A DNA stretch of 64,000 nt from NCBI RefSeq assembly GCF_037126265.1, contig NZ_JAYLLN010000002.1, positions 111,313 to 175,312 on the forward strand. Reading direction: 5' to 3'. Source of the stretch: Sphingobacterium tenebrionis (GTDB lineage: Bacteria > Bacteroidota > Bacteroidia > Sphingobacteriales > Sphingobacteriaceae). The notes under the pieces are model-generated. The model made no database searches, was not told the origin of the DNA, and saw nothing but the letters and a program-made list of their open reading frames with translations. Position numbers and translations under genes: made by a program. Shown one piece after another: positions 17,742-26,897 of the stretch (its first letter is position 1; every line of letters starts with the position of its first letter).

Positions 17742-19385
17742 ATGAAATTACTAGATAAAAAAACGATACGATTTGCGGCTGCACTTTTTATTGGGACAAG
17801 TCTGATGACAGGTTGTACCAACCTGGATGAGACCATGTACAGTAAATTGGAGAAGGAATCTTTCTATAAGAACAAACTGGAGGTGATGCAGGCGGCCTTA
17901 CGTCCATTTACGCATATGCAGGCCTGGTTGGCACCAACTGGAGCAAGTGCATTCTATTACCATTCTGAACTTTCGGCTGATCAACTTGCTTGGCCACAGA
18001 AAGGTCGTCATGGTTATGATGGTGGAGACCATTTCCGTATGCACTACCACACCTGGACAGAAACGGAAAACCGGATGCGCGATGCATGGAACCTCATGTG
18101 GACCGGGGTAGGATTTGTCAACAATGCGATTGCTGACATTAGTACCTTGGATGCTGAAAAAATCGGCATGACAGCGGAAGAGGTACAATCCGTGGTTTCA
18201 CAGCTGAAGGTCCTTCGGGCATACCATTACATCCGCATGATGGACATGTGGGGGAATATTCCCATTGTGACAGAAGTTGCCAACAGTCCTGTAAATCCGG
18301 AGACCAAGACTCGTAAGGAAGTGTTCGATTTCATTAAAACGGAGTTGGAAGCAGAAGTGACCAAACTTCCGGATCTGAATGCAGAAACGGTGGGTAAAGT
18401 AAACCGTGCGGCGGGTTATGCCATGCTGTCAGAGCTTTACCTGAACGCCCAAAAATGGACGGGAACCCCGATGTGGGATGAATGTATCGCGGCGGCGGAT
18501 AAGGTGATCAGCGGTGCTGGTGGCGGGATTGGTGGAACACCAAAATTATCCCCGAACATCAACGCGATCTTCAGCAATACCAATTCGGCAAATCCAGAAT
18601 CGATCTTTCAATTTCAGTACAGCCGTAAGGGCGGATTCACCTTTGATTGGGGAGGCTTCTTTATGGGCTATGATTATATGAAAGAAGCATTGGGCGTAAG
18701 TTATGGCGGATGGAATGCCTTTGTGGTGATCCCTACAGCCTTCGATGCCTACAATGCACAGGATCTTCGTAAAAAAGACTGGTTCCTGTTCGGACCACAG
18801 TACAAACGCGGGACGACCACACCGGTGCTGGGAACGGAAGAATATGCCAAACAACCGTTATCCTTCGTGAATTCCATCCGTCGGGAAAGTGAGGGTGATA
18901 AAACATCGGAAGGATCCATGGCTGAAGGGGAAGAAAACTCCGGCGCTCGATTCAACAAATATAAATCAGGAATTACCTCCGACGAGAATTATCAGGAGAA
19001 TGATTATGTGATCTATCGCTTGACCGAGGTGATCTTCAATAAAGCGGAGGCTTTAATGCGTAAGAATGGTGGAGCTGCCAATCAAGCGGCAGTAGACCTG
19101 ATCAATTCCAGCCGTCAACGTGCTTTTGCGGCAGCTGACTGGACGGCCAACAGGTATACAACCGCAACCCTTACACTGGATGAATTGTTGGCTGAACGCG
19201 GCCGGGAGTTTATCTTTGAAGGGAAGCGCCGGACCGATCTGATCCGTTTTGGTAAGTTCACCACTGGAACTTGGTGGGACCATAAAGCAACGGGTGATGT
19301 GAACAAGGAAATCTTTCCGATTCCACAGACCCAAATGGCCATTAATCCAAATCTGAAACAGAATCCAGGATATAATGGTGGTTAA
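17742..19385 (+). CDS. SusD/RagB-family surface nutrient-binding lipoprotein
   Basis: The start was placed at the ATG at 17742, preceded by AGGAGGG at 17731-17737. The reading frame also opens at 17700 inside susC, but that start would lack the lipoprotein signal. From 17742 the protein (547 residues) has a signal and lipobox ending MTGC (Cys at about 25). It then has the helical TPR-like scaffold of SusD proteins, with the C-terminal family signature LAERGREFIFEGKRRTDLIR and the ending INPNLKQNPGY. It caps the SusC barrel at the cell surface and binds the substrate. It forms a two-gene unit with susC and ends at a strong terminator. Confidence 0.93.
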   Translation: MKLLDKKTIRFAAALFIGTSLMTGCTNLDETMYSKLEKESFYKNKLEVMQAALRPFTHMQAWLAPTGASAFYYHSELSADQLAWPQKGRHGYDGGDHFRMHYHTWTETENRMRDAWNLMWTGVGFVNNAIADISTLDAEKIGMTAEEVQSVVSQLKVLRAYHYIRMMDMWGNIPIVTEVANSPVNPETKTRKEVFDFIKTELEAEVTKLPDLNAETVGKVNRAAGYAMLSELYLNAQKWTGTPMWDECIAAADKVISGAGGGIGGTPKLSPNINAIFSNTNSANPESIFQFQYSRKGGFTFDWGGFFMGYDYMKEALGVSYGGWNAFVVIPTAFDAYNAQDLRKKDWFLFGPQYKRGTTTPVLGTEEYAKQPLSFVNSIRRESEGDKTSEGSMAEGEENSGARFNKYKSGITSDENYQENDYVIYRLTEVIFNKAEALMRKNGGAANQAAVDLINSSRQRAFAAADWTANRYTTATLTLDELLAERGREFIFEGKRRTDLIRFGKFTTGTWWDHKATGDVNKEIFPIPQTQMAINPNLKQNPGYNGG

Positions 19386-19406
19386 GTAAAATACCTTTCT
19401 CAAATA

Positions 19407-19449
19407 AAAAGCGGGAATTCAATGAAAATTGATTCCCGCTTATTTTTTT
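19407..19449. terminator. Bidirectional terminator between susD and the S9 peptidase
   Basis: AAGCGGGAAT (19409-19418) pairs with ATTCCCGCTT (19432-19441). T-rich tracts follow on both strands, fitting two convergent genes. Confidence 0.8.
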
Positions 19450-19461
19450 ATGTGATTAGGC

Positions 19462-21909
19462 TTATTTCGTTGCCGCTCTGTTTTTCACATATTTCTCTAG
19501 GAATTGATCTTGTTCCCAAAGGACATGGAAGATATTCTCTTTCGCTGCATAACCGTGCGATTCACCTGGAAGGATCACCATTCTGGCAGTTGCACCCAAG
19601 TTTTTCAAGGCTTGGAAGTAACGCTCGGTCTGTAGGGTAAATGTTCCAGGATTGTTGTCGGCTGCACCATGGATCAATAAAATAGGTGTTTTCATTTTAT
19701 GTGCGCTCATGAAAGGCGACATGGTCATGTACAGTTGCGGGTCATCCCAGAAGTTACGCTGCTCGCTTTGGAAACCAAAAGGCGTCAAGGTACGGTTGTA
19801 AGCTCCAGAACGGGCAATTCCAGCTGCAAATAGGTTGGAGTTGCTCAATAAATGGGCGGTCATGAAAGCACCATAGGAGTGTCCACCAACTGCCACCTTG
19901 TTGCGGTCGATATAACCCAATTGATCAACGGCGTCGATGGCTGCTTCAGCATTCGCCACCAATTGCGGAATGAAGGAATCGTTCGGTTCTTGTTTACCTT
20001 CGCCCACAATAGGGAAGGCTGCATTATCCAGTACCGCATAACCACGGGATACCCAATAGATGAAGGAACCATAACTTGGGAAAGTGAATTCTTTCGGATT
20101 GGCTGTACTTTGTCCGGCAGTGGATTTGTCTTTATACTCCCTTGGGTAAGCCCAGATCAATAAAGGAAGTTTTTCCTTCTTGTTCTTATCATAACCTGCT
20201 GGAAGGTAAAGTGTACCGGATAATTCCACCCCATCCTTACGCTTGTAGTTCAACACCTCTTTGTGCACTCCATCCAACGATTTGAAAGGGTTCTCGATGC
20301 TGGTTACGGCTGACTGCTTGCCGGATTTGATGTTTTTCGCGTAATAGTTCGGGAATTGGGAAGCCGATTGAAGGGATACCAAGATATCGCCTTTTTCGAT
20401 GTCGACCACCGAGCTGATACGTTCCTGCATATCGGATTCCTTCGCTGTATAAATGCGTTTTTTCTTGCCGGTCTTGAAGTCGTATTCTTCGATGAAAGGG
20501 AATTCACCTTCTTTGGTAAATCCAGAACCTATCCAGTAGGATTTTCCGTTTTTGATGTACATACTGTACGTTCCGAATTCATTTTTATCGCGGTAAGGCG
20601 ATCCCGGATCGGAATATACATCCTGGCTATTTCTATCATAGATCACCTTATTGCTTCCGGTTTTTGGATTCAACAGGTAGGTTTTCGAGTTTCTGGTATC
20701 ATACCATTGGCTGTATACCAAGGCATAGTCATCATTCCCCCAAACCACTCCCGCATAGCGGTCTGCGATTTTCATCATTGATTTTGGCTCCGCCTGAAAT
20801 GGAGCTTCCCAGTTGAAGAGCTCATCACGGAATTCCGCTGGTTTGTTCGCATCTCCACCATCCAATGCTTGAACAAAGGATAGGGTTGCTGCTTTGTCCG
20901 AACGCCATGACATGGATCTTTTTCCAGGACGGGTTGAAGAGAAGCCCTTCGGCATGATCTCCATCAATGCAGTTTCATTCACTTTTTTGATCAGGTTGCC
21001 CTTCAGGTCATATACATTGGTCTCGGTAGGGAAACTTCCTAAAGAAACCACATAGGAAAATGGTTTTTTAAGGGTTGTGACCATCACGTATTGTCCGTCT
21101 GGAGAGATGGAAGAGCCCATATACATATCCGCAGCTTTGAAGGGTTCCGTTTTTCCGGAAAGGTCTACCCAAACCAGGTTGGAAGTGACCAAACGTTGGA
21201 ATTCAGCCTCATCAGCCGGTGTTTTCAACAGATCCTGGTAAGTTCTTAATTGGGAAACTGTACCATCCGCATTGGAAATAATCGGACCGGTAGCCAAGCT
21301 GTTTTTCTTGTCGGTTTGAGCGGTAGATGGATTGACCAAGCTTATTAAAAGTTTGTCGGAAGATGGCGTCGTTCCTCGCGATGACGGCTGCGTGTACCAA
21401 GTGAACGGTGAATGTACAATGGCATTCAGGTTGTAATCCGTTATTTTTTTCAATTCTCTACTGGCAATATCGTAAATGAAAAGGGCAACGCCATTTTCAT
21501 TGGTATTGGTGAAAGCCAGTTTTTTGGAATCTGGGGAAAAATCGATATTGGAAATCAAGGCATTCTCCGGAAGGTTGATCTTGATCAGGTCCTTGCCATC
21601 AATAGACTGCAGGCTCAAGGCATCAAAGTAGGTTTCGGTACTAGAAATACTCGCTTTGGCATTGATGCGTAGACCGGCCAATCTGGTTTCTTCCACGCCC
21701 AGTTCTGCCAAGTTTTTGTAGGTTGGGCGGTAGGAGAAGAGTACCCATTTTTTATCGGTACTGATCCTTACGGTCGGAGGTCGCTGATAATCGGCGAGTG
21801 CCATTATTTCTGTTGGTGGTTTTTGAAAGGTCAAGCTTTCTTGAGCTTGTAGGCTTCCAAAAGAACTCAGAAATAAAAAGGGTAATAAAAATTTGAATTT
21901 CATAATCAT
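19462..21909 (-). CDS. Secreted S9-family (prolyl oligopeptidase-like) serine peptidase
   Basis: This 815-residue protein has a signal peptide (cleavage near LQAQ, residue 23), so it is periplasmic or secreted. An N-terminal beta-propeller (about 45-560) is followed by an alpha/beta-hydrolase domain. The catalytic serine lies in GGHSYGAFMTAHLL, the aspartate in LIHGAADNNPG and the histidine in GESHGY, all intact. The family cleaves short peptides, typically after proline or alanine; specificity is not predictable here. Two ATG codons 6 bp apart are possible starts. Residues 175-183 (PSSRGTTPS) lie in a propeller turn and are encoded by 26 bp closely resembling the genome's palindromic repeat arm, which looks like an in-frame insertion. 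Confidence 0.9.
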   Translation of the reverse strand: MIMKFKFLLPFLFLSSFGSLQAQESLTFQKPPTEIMALADYQRPPTVRISTDKKWVLFSYRPTYKNLAELGVEETRLAGLRINAKASISSTETYFDALSLQSIDGKDLIKINLPENALISNIDFSPDSKKLAFTNTNENGVALFIYDIASRELKKITDYNLNAIVHSPFTWYTQPSSRGTTPSSDKLLISLVNPSTAQTDKKNSLATGPIISNADGTVSQLRTYQDLLKTPADEAEFQRLVTSNLVWVDLSGKTEPFKAADMYMGSSISPDGQYVMVTTLKKPFSYVVSLGSFPTETNVYDLKGNLIKKVNETALMEIMPKGFSSTRPGKRSMSWRSDKAATLSFVQALDGGDANKPAEFRDELFNWEAPFQAEPKSMMKIADRYAGVVWGNDDYALVYSQWYDTRNSKTYLLNPKTGSNKVIYDRNSQDVYSDPGSPYRDKNEFGTYSMYIKNGKSYWIGSGFTKEGEFPFIEEYDFKTGKKKRIYTAKESDMQERISSVVDIEKGDILVSLQSASQFPNYYAKNIKSGKQSAVTSIENPFKSLDGVHKEVLNYKRKDGVELSGTLYLPAGYDKNKKEKLPLLIWAYPREYKDKSTAGQSTANPKEFTFPSYGSFIYWVSRGYAVLDNAAFPIVGEGKQEPNDSFIPQLVANAEAAIDAVDQLGYIDRNKVAVGGHSYGAFMTAHLLSNSNLFAAGIARSGAYNRTLTPFGFQSEQRNFWDDPQLYMTMSPFMSAHKMKTPILLIHGAADNNPGTFTLQTERYFQALKNLGATARMVILPGESHGYAAKENIFHVLWEQDQFLEKYVKNRAATK
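21362..21387 (-). repeat. Palindromic-element arm inside the S9 peptidase gene
   Basis: On the minus strand this 26-mer differs at only 3 positions from the element arm read from the opposite strand at 14255-14230 (CCGTCATTGCGAGGAACGAA and onward). It encodes PSSRGTTPS in frame. The flanking protein reads WYTQ before it and PSSDKLL after it. Confidence 0.6.
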
Positions 21910-22320
21910 TTGGGTGTTTGTTTCGAAATTGATAACGCTAATTTAACAATATATTATTGGGATGCTAAGGGAAGATTTATATATAACTAATTTGTTATAA
22001 TTAACCAAAAATTCTCTTATATTTTGACAATAAAAAGAGGAAGAAAAAGGGAGTCAACAAATAGCTACAAAGTGCTAATTTAAAGTTATCAACATCCTCA
22101 GTGAATTGAAAACGAACACCTTACTAATTATTCGAGGTAACCAAGTGGGTTTTACCAACGGAATCCACATGAATGTGGAAAAGTATCATTACCTCCTACG
22201 TTAAAAAATATGGGATATTTGTTCTACATGAGTATGAAACCATCTCATTTCAATCGTTTTTTTATTTAAACAAAGAAGCAGAGCCCAAAAAGCCCAAATT
22301 CTTTTTCAACTTAATATAAC
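21910..22320. other. 411-bp gene-free region upstream of the nrd operon
   Basis: AT-rich sequence separates two divergent genes. The peptidase-proximal half shows nothing distinct. The nrd-proximal half holds a structured-leader candidate (22134-22195) and then a weak stem (ATGAG/CTCAT) followed by a 7-T run near 22260, which could be an attenuator. GATATTTG at 22214 is a one-mismatch -7 box without a good -33 partner. Confidence 0.5.
22134..22195 (+). ncRNA. Candidate structured leader of the nrd operon with alternative pairings
   Basis: GAGGTAA (22134-22140) and TTACCTC (22189-22195) can close a 62-nt domain containing a CCACAT/ATGTGG hairpin (22165-22178). Alternatively GGTAA pairs with TTACC at 22152-22156, and GTGG at 22146-22149 pairs with CCAC at 22165-22168. 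The two folds exclude each other. It matches no riboswitch class that I recognise. Confidence 0.35.
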
Positions 22321-22554
22321 ATGGCAAGAATCATTAAATTCGAAAAAAATGACTGTGCACCATGCGCACAGGTATCGGCTTACCTAGACAACAAAGGTAT
22401 TGCCTACGAAACTATCAATCCATTTGATGAGCCGGAATTAGCTGTTAAGTTCAAAGTACGTACCGTTCCTACCGTGATTGTATTGGAGAACGACGAAATC
22501 AAAAATAGAATCATCGGATTTAAGCCAGAAGAGTTGGATCAGATTGCCCTGTAA
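22321..22554 (+). CDS. NrdH-like thioredoxin/glutaredoxin
   Basis: This 77-residue thioredoxin-fold protein has the redox pair CAPC at residues 12-15 and the cis-proline turn TVPTV. Both fit a small electron donor of the NrdH type. It is the first gene of a four-gene unit with nrdI, nrdE and nrdF, the usual place of the dedicated reductant of class Ib ribonucleotide reductase. Its active site differs from the classical NrdH CMQC/CVQC, so it may equally be named a small thioredoxin. The role as NrdE reductant is inferred from position. It starts 23 bp before nrdI. Confidence 0.8.
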   Translation: MARIIKFEKNDCAPCAQVSAYLDNKGIAYETINPFDEPELAVKFKVRTVPTVIVLENDEIKNRIIGFKPEELDQIAL

Positions 22555-22577
22555 TTAATCCATAAACCTAAAGGACC

Positions 22578-22985
22578 ATGATTAATTTATATTACGATTC
22601 AAGAACCGGTAATGTGGAGCGCTTTATCAACAAGGTGATCCAAGTTACGGGATGGAAAGCCATCCGTATTGAGGAGCATATGGAGATCTCGGAGCCGGGA
22701 CATTTGGTCACTTATACCACCAATTTTGGTAAAGTACCGGATAAGACCGCTCAGTTATTGACCATGCAAAGCCATATGATCTACTCGGTAACATCCAGCG
22801 GAAACCGCAACTGGGGAAGGAACTATGCGATAGCAGCTGATAAGATCAGCACAGAATTCGAAATCCCAACGGCCATGAAATTCGAACTTTCTGGTACATT
22901 GGAAGATATTAATCAATTTATTGACATCATTAAAAATCAATACTATGATAGCAAACGAGGTAGCGAAAAATTGGATATTGCTTAA
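22578..22985 (+). CDS. nrdI: NrdI, flavodoxin-like activator of class Ib ribonucleotide reductase
   Basis: This 135-residue flavodoxin-fold protein binds FMN and supplies the oxidant that builds the Mn(III)2-tyrosyl radical in NrdF. Family signatures are LYYDSRTGNVERF at the start (phosphate loop), VTYTTNFGKVP in the middle, and SVTSSGNRNWGRNYAIAADKIS, which carries the conserved glycine/asparagine loop over the flavin. Its length is normal. Its 3' end overlaps the start chosen for nrdE by 38 bp, an arrangement that suggests translational coupling. Its presence implies that NrdF can use manganese. Confidence 0.93.
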   Translation: MINLYYDSRTGNVERFINKVIQVTGWKAIRIEEHMEISEPGHLVTYTTNFGKVPDKTAQLLTMQSHMIYSVTSSGNRNWGRNYAIAADKISTEFEIPTAMKFELSGTLEDINQFIDIIKNQYYDSKRGSEKLDIA

Positions 22986-25050
22986 TAACGAAATCATGAT
23001 CAAACATGATGACGAGTACAGCCTTGATAAGGACAAGGAGGCTGTGCGCGCCTATTTCCTGGAGTATGTGAACAAGAACACCGTGTTCTTCTACAACTTG
23101 AAGGAAAAAATCGATTATTTGGTAGAAAACAACTATTACATCAATTTCTACGAATGGTTTACGTTTGAGCAAATGGAAGAGGTATTCAACTTTGTGTATG
23201 CAAAGAAATTCCGTTTCCAATCTTTTATGGCGGCCTTCAAGTTTTTCCAAAGTTATGCGCTTCGCGATGATTCGGGGGAGAAATTCCTAGAGCGTTACGA
23301 AGACCGTGTGGTGGCGGTTTCTTTGTTCTTAGCAAGAGAAGAAGGCGTTCAAAAAGCTATCGAGTATGCAGAGATCATGATCAATCAAGAATATCAACCC
23401 GCTACCCCGACGTTCTTGAACGCTGGAAAGAAACGTTCCGGCGAATTGGTTTCCTGTTTCTTGGATGAGATCGGCGATAACCTGAACGGTATTGGTTACG
23501 CGGTGGATTCGGCCATGAAATTATCATCTATTGGTGGTGGAGTGTCTTTCAATATTTCGAAGATCCGCGCACGCGGTGAAGCGATCAAAGGGGTTGATGG
23601 CCGCGCAGGTGGTGTTCTTCCGATCATGAAGATCATGGAAGATACCTTCTCGTATGCCAATCAATTGGGACAACGTCCTGGTGCAGGAGCTGTCTATTTG
23701 AATATCTTCCACTCGGACATTGAAGAATTCTTGGATTGTAAGAAAATCAATGTGGATGAGAAAGTACGTATCAAGTCCTTATCTATCGGTATCATCGTTC
23801 CGGATAAATTCATGGAATTGGCAGAGAAAGATGAGCCTTGTTATTTGATCTATCCGCATACGGTTATGCAGGAGTATGGTCAGTACCTGGATGAGTTGGA
23901 TATGGACGTGATGTATGATGAACTGATCACGAACCCTAACGTTAAAAAGAAAAAAATCAATGCCCGTCACTTGTTAGTGAAAATTGCACAAACGCAAAAA
24001 GAGTCGGGATACCCATACATCTTCTTCAAGGAGAACACCAACCGTGCACACGCGTTGAACGGATTGGGAAGAGTTAAATTCTCGAACCTATGTACAGAGA
24101 TCATGCAGATCTCGGAAGTTTCTGATATCAACATCTACGGTAAAGAAGATACCATCCGTTACGGGATTTCCTGTAACCTAGGGTCTTTGAACATCGCAAC
24201 GGTGATGGATAATAAACGCATCAAGGAAACGGTGAAGACCGCTATGCGTGCCTTGACTGTAGTAACCGATGTAACGGATATCGAAATGGTTCCTTCCATC
24301 GCTAAAGCTAACCGCGAATTGCATTCGGTAGGACTAGGTGCCATGAACCTTCATGGGTATTTAGCGAAGAGTTTCATCATGTACGAATCTACAGAAGCAT
24401 TGGATTTCGCCAATACCTTCTTCATGATGATGAACTACTATTCGCTGGAGGCATCGATGGAGATTGCTAAGGAACGCCAAAGAACTTTCGTAGGATTTGA
24501 AAAATCGGGCTATGCGGATGGAACGTATTTCGATCAATATTTGATCCGTGAATTCCAACCTAAAACCGACAAGGTGAAGGAATTGTTCGCAGGCATCCAT
24601 ATTCCAACCGTAGAAGATTGGACAAACCTAAAAGCACAGGTGGCGGAATACGGTATCTACCATGCTTACCGTTTGGCCATTGCTCCGAACCAATCTACTT
24701 CTTACATCATGAACGCGACGGCTTCTGTTATGCCAATCGTGGACATCATCGAGGTGAGAGAGTATGGAGATAGTACCACTTACTACCCAATGCCTTATTT
24801 GACGAATGATAACTACTTCTACTTCAAATCGGCATACGATATGGATCAGATGAAGGTGTTGAAACTGATCTCGGTGATCCAACGTCACATTGACCAAGGG
24901 GTATCGACGATCTTGCACACGAATTCAAAGGATTCTACCCGTGACTTGGCGAAATATTACATCTACGCCCATAAACTGGGATTAAAATCGCTGTACTATA
25001 CCCGTACGCGTAAATCAACTATTGAAGAATGTATTTCTTGTTCAGCATAA
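22948..25050 (+). CDS. nrdE: Class Ib ribonucleoside-diphosphate reductase, large subunit NrdE
   Basis: The large subunit reduces NDPs to dNDPs. The start was set at ATG 22948, inside nrdI, because MIANEVAKNWILLNNEIMI aligns with the N-terminus of known NrdE proteins (KWIQLNNEIMI in Bacillus). An ATG at 22996 would remove this conserved segment. The catalytic set is intact: GELVSCF (redox Cys), SNLCTEI (Asn-x-Cys-x-Glu radical and acid/base residues), ISCNLGSLN (second redox Cys), the SLYYTR tyrosine pair for radical transfer, and the C-terminal shuttle ECISCSA. There is no N-terminal ATP-cone, as expected for class Ib. One oddity is that the usual APTGSIS loop reads APNQSTS at about 24682-24702. 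Confidence 0.95.
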   Translation: MANEVAKNWILLNNEIMIKHDDEYSLDKDKEAVRAYFLEYVNKNTVFFYNLKEKIDYLVENNYYINFYEWFTFEQMEEVFNFVYAKKFRFQSFMAAFKFFQSYALRDDSGEKFLERYEDRVVAVSLFLAREEGVQKAIEYAEIMINQEYQPATPTFLNAGKKRSGELVSCFLDEIGDNLNGIGYAVDSAMKLSSIGGGVSFNISKIRARGEAIKGVDGRAGGVLPIMKIMEDTFSYANQLGQRPGAGAVYLNIFHSDIEEFLDCKKINVDEKVRIKSLSIGIIVPDKFMELAEKDEPCYLIYPHTVMQEYGQYLDELDMDVMYDELITNPNVKKKKINARHLLVKIAQTQKESGYPYIFFKENTNRAHALNGLGRVKFSNLCTEIMQISEVSDINIYGKEDTIRYGISCNLGSLNIATVMDNKRIKETVKTAMRALTVVTDVTDIEMVPSIAKANRELHSVGLGAMNLHGYLAKSFIMYESTEALDFANTFFMMMNYYSLEASMEIAKERQRTFVGFEKSGYADGTYFDQYLIREFQPKTDKVKELFAGIHIPTVEDWTNLKAQVAEYGIYHAYRLAIAPNQSTSYIMNATASVMPIVDIIEVREYGDSTTYYPMPYLTNDNYFYFKSAYDMDQMKVLKLISVIQRHIDQGVSTILHTNSKDSTRDLAKYYIYAHKLGLKSLYYTRTRKSTIEECISCSA

Positions 25051-25101
25051 GCTGTCAGAAAAGAATTATTAAAATATTAAAAAGAGGGGACACCTATAAA
25101 A

Positions 25102-26088
25102 ATGAGTAAACAATTTACAGCCGTAAACTGGAATACACCGGACAACGACTATGCATTGATGTTCTGGGAACAAAATATCCGCCAGTTCTGGATCGATACG
25201 GAATACATTCCTTCCAAGGATATTGATAGCTGGAAAGGATTGAGTTGGGATATGAAAGAGTGTTATAAGAAAGCCTTAGGTGGTTTGACACTGTTGGATA
25301 CCCTTCAGAGCCACACCGGTATGCCTAAGATCATCGATCATATCGATTCCTTACAGAACAAGGCTGTATTATCGTACATGTGTATGATGGAAGCGATCCA
25401 CGCCAAATCATATTCGACCATTTTTACCACGGTTTCTACCACCAACGAGATCAACGATGTATTCGGTTGGGTTGCCCAGAACAAATTCTTACAGTATAAA
25501 GCATCTACCATCGATAGCCATTACCGTGCAATCGATAAGGAAAAGGTGACGGATGAAGAATTGTTCATGGCCTTGGCTGCTTCGGTACTGTTGGAATCTT
25601 TCCTTTTCTACTCTGGATTCTTCCTGCCATTATGGTTATGTGGACAAGGACAGATGGTGGCCTCTGCCGATATCATCAAGAAGATTGTTGCCGATGAGTC
25701 CATCCACGGAGTATTCGTAGGATTGATCGCGCAGGAAGTATTTGCGAAGCTTCCAAACAAGGAAGAAGTGAAACAACGTTTCTTAGCCTTATTGAACGAT
25801 CTTTATGAAAATGAGATCAAATACACCGAAGAATTGTATACGGTGGTAGGTTTAACAGCTGAGGTAAAGGAATACGTTCGCTACAATGGTAATAAAGCCT
25901 TGATGAACTTAGGGTTTGATCCTATTTTTGAAGTAAAGCAGGTCAATCCGATTGTTTTGAACGGTTTGAACACCGAGACGACACAACACGATTTCTTCTC
26001 GAAGAAATCGACGAACTACGAAAAAGCAACCGAAATCGTGCATTTGAAGAATGAGGATTTCATGATGGATGCGGTAGTGGATATTTAA
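25102..26088 (+). CDS. nrdF: Class Ib ribonucleotide reductase small subunit NrdF
   Basis: This 328-residue ferritin-like subunit carries the dimetal site and tyrosyl radical. All ligands are visible: D66, E97, H100, E165, E199 and H202. The radical tyrosine is Y104 (in MEAIHAKSYSTIF). The start follows an AGAGGGG ribosome-binding-like stretch, with a 51-bp gap after nrdE. Together with NrdI it should assemble a Mn2 or Fe2 cofactor. It is the last gene of the operon, and a strong bidirectional terminator follows the stop by about 20 bp. Confidence 0.95.
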   Translation: MSKQFTAVNWNTPDNDYALMFWEQNIRQFWIDTEYIPSKDIDSWKGLSWDMKECYKKALGGLTLLDTLQSHTGMPKIIDHIDSLQNKAVLSYMCMMEAIHAKSYSTIFTTVSTTNEINDVFGWVAQNKFLQYKASTIDSHYRAIDKEKVTDEELFMALAASVLLESFLFYSGFFLPLWLCGQGQMVASADIIKKIVADESIHGVFVGLIAQEVFAKLPNKEEVKQRFLALLNDLYENEIKYTEELYTVVGLTAEVKEYVRYNGNKALMNLGFDPIFEVKQVNPIVLNGLNTETTQHDFFSKKSTNYEKATEIVHLKNEDFMMDAVVDI

Positions 26089-26107
26089 GAATAAACTCTT
26101 TGTTATC

Positions 26108-26146
26108 AAAAAAGCCCCCTGGATATTATTTCTGGGGGGCTTTTTA
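26108..26146. terminator. Bidirectional terminator after nrdF
   Basis: AAAAGCCCCC and GGGGGGCTTTTT (26110-26145) form a strong stem with a 13-15-nt AT loop. T-runs occur on both strands, serving convergent nrdF and the DUF2911 gene. Confidence 0.85.
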
Positions 26147-26187
26147 GTTTCTTTTAGTTTCTTTTTGCGGCTTCTTGGCTGCGGTTA

Positions 26188-26751
26188 CTAGTTGGCTGCT
26201 TTTACTTGGAAGGAAGCGCCATAAGTTCCCCAAGCAATGCTCACCTTGCCGGATTTATCGGCCATGATTTTCATCCTTTCCTGGCTGCTCGATAATTTGT
26301 CGTTCTTGACATCAACGCGTAACGCATCATCCTTCTGGTCGTATTTAGTACCCCATTGGTCCCAAGTCTTATTGAAGATAATGGTGGTATTGGCTTCGCC
26401 AGGGATGGTATGGATGCCGTATTTTCCAGCTTCTAAGGCTTTTCCATTGATGGTGACATTGTTGTCGAAGGAGATGGTGGTGGTAGCATTTGCGCCTGTG
26501 CGCCATACTTTACCAAATTCTGCCACCTCCGTTCCGATCTTGCGGCCTTTTAAGGAAGGGCTGCTGTAATGGATATTAATGGTAACCCCATCGTTGGTTT
26601 TGACCATCGTACTGTCTGCTGGACTTAGTTTCTGGGCAGGTGCTTTTTGAGCGGGTGCTTTTTGACCTGGTGCTTGTGGCGGTGTTTTTATTTGTGCAAA
26701 GCCAAGGCTGCACATGACCATCAAGCATAAAATGATTGAATAAGCTTTCAT
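26188..26751 (-). CDS. Secreted DUF2911-family protein
   Basis: This 187-residue protein has a signal peptide ending near LGFAQ (residue 20) and then a proline/alanine/lysine-rich linker with repeated QKAPA units (about 27-43). The C-terminal domain (about 50-187) matches DUF2911. Its signatures are VNIHYSSPSLKGRKI, VWRTGANATTTISFD, EAGKYGIHTIPGE and WGTKYDQKDDALRV. The domain is common in Bacteroidota secretomes and its function is unknown. The ATG is preceded by AGGAGGA, an unusually good Shine-Dalgarno site. It stands alone. Confidence 0.85.
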   Translation of the reverse strand: MKAYSIILCLMVMCSLGFAQIKTPPQAPGQKAPAQKAPAQKLSPADSTMVKTNDGVTINIHYSSPSLKGRKIGTEVAEFGKVWRTGANATTTISFDNNVTINGKALEAGKYGIHTIPGEANTTIIFNKTWDQWGTKYDQKDDALRVDVKNDKLSSSQERMKIMADKSGKVSIAWGTYGASFQVKAAN

Positions 26752-26897
26752 GTTTTCCTCCTGATTTTATAGGTTTCTATATATCTAAAATAAAATTAAA
26801 GCGTAATAGTTTGATTATTAACAAAAAAATAATTTTCAGGAGCTTGATTGAAGCGAAGTAATTTATTGAATTGTAACAAAAATTGTTGGGATTACGT

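Noticed and set aside
22948..22996. Start of nrdE at 22996
   Set aside because: It would delete the conserved N-terminal segment WILLNNEI shared with known NrdE proteins; 22948 is preferred.
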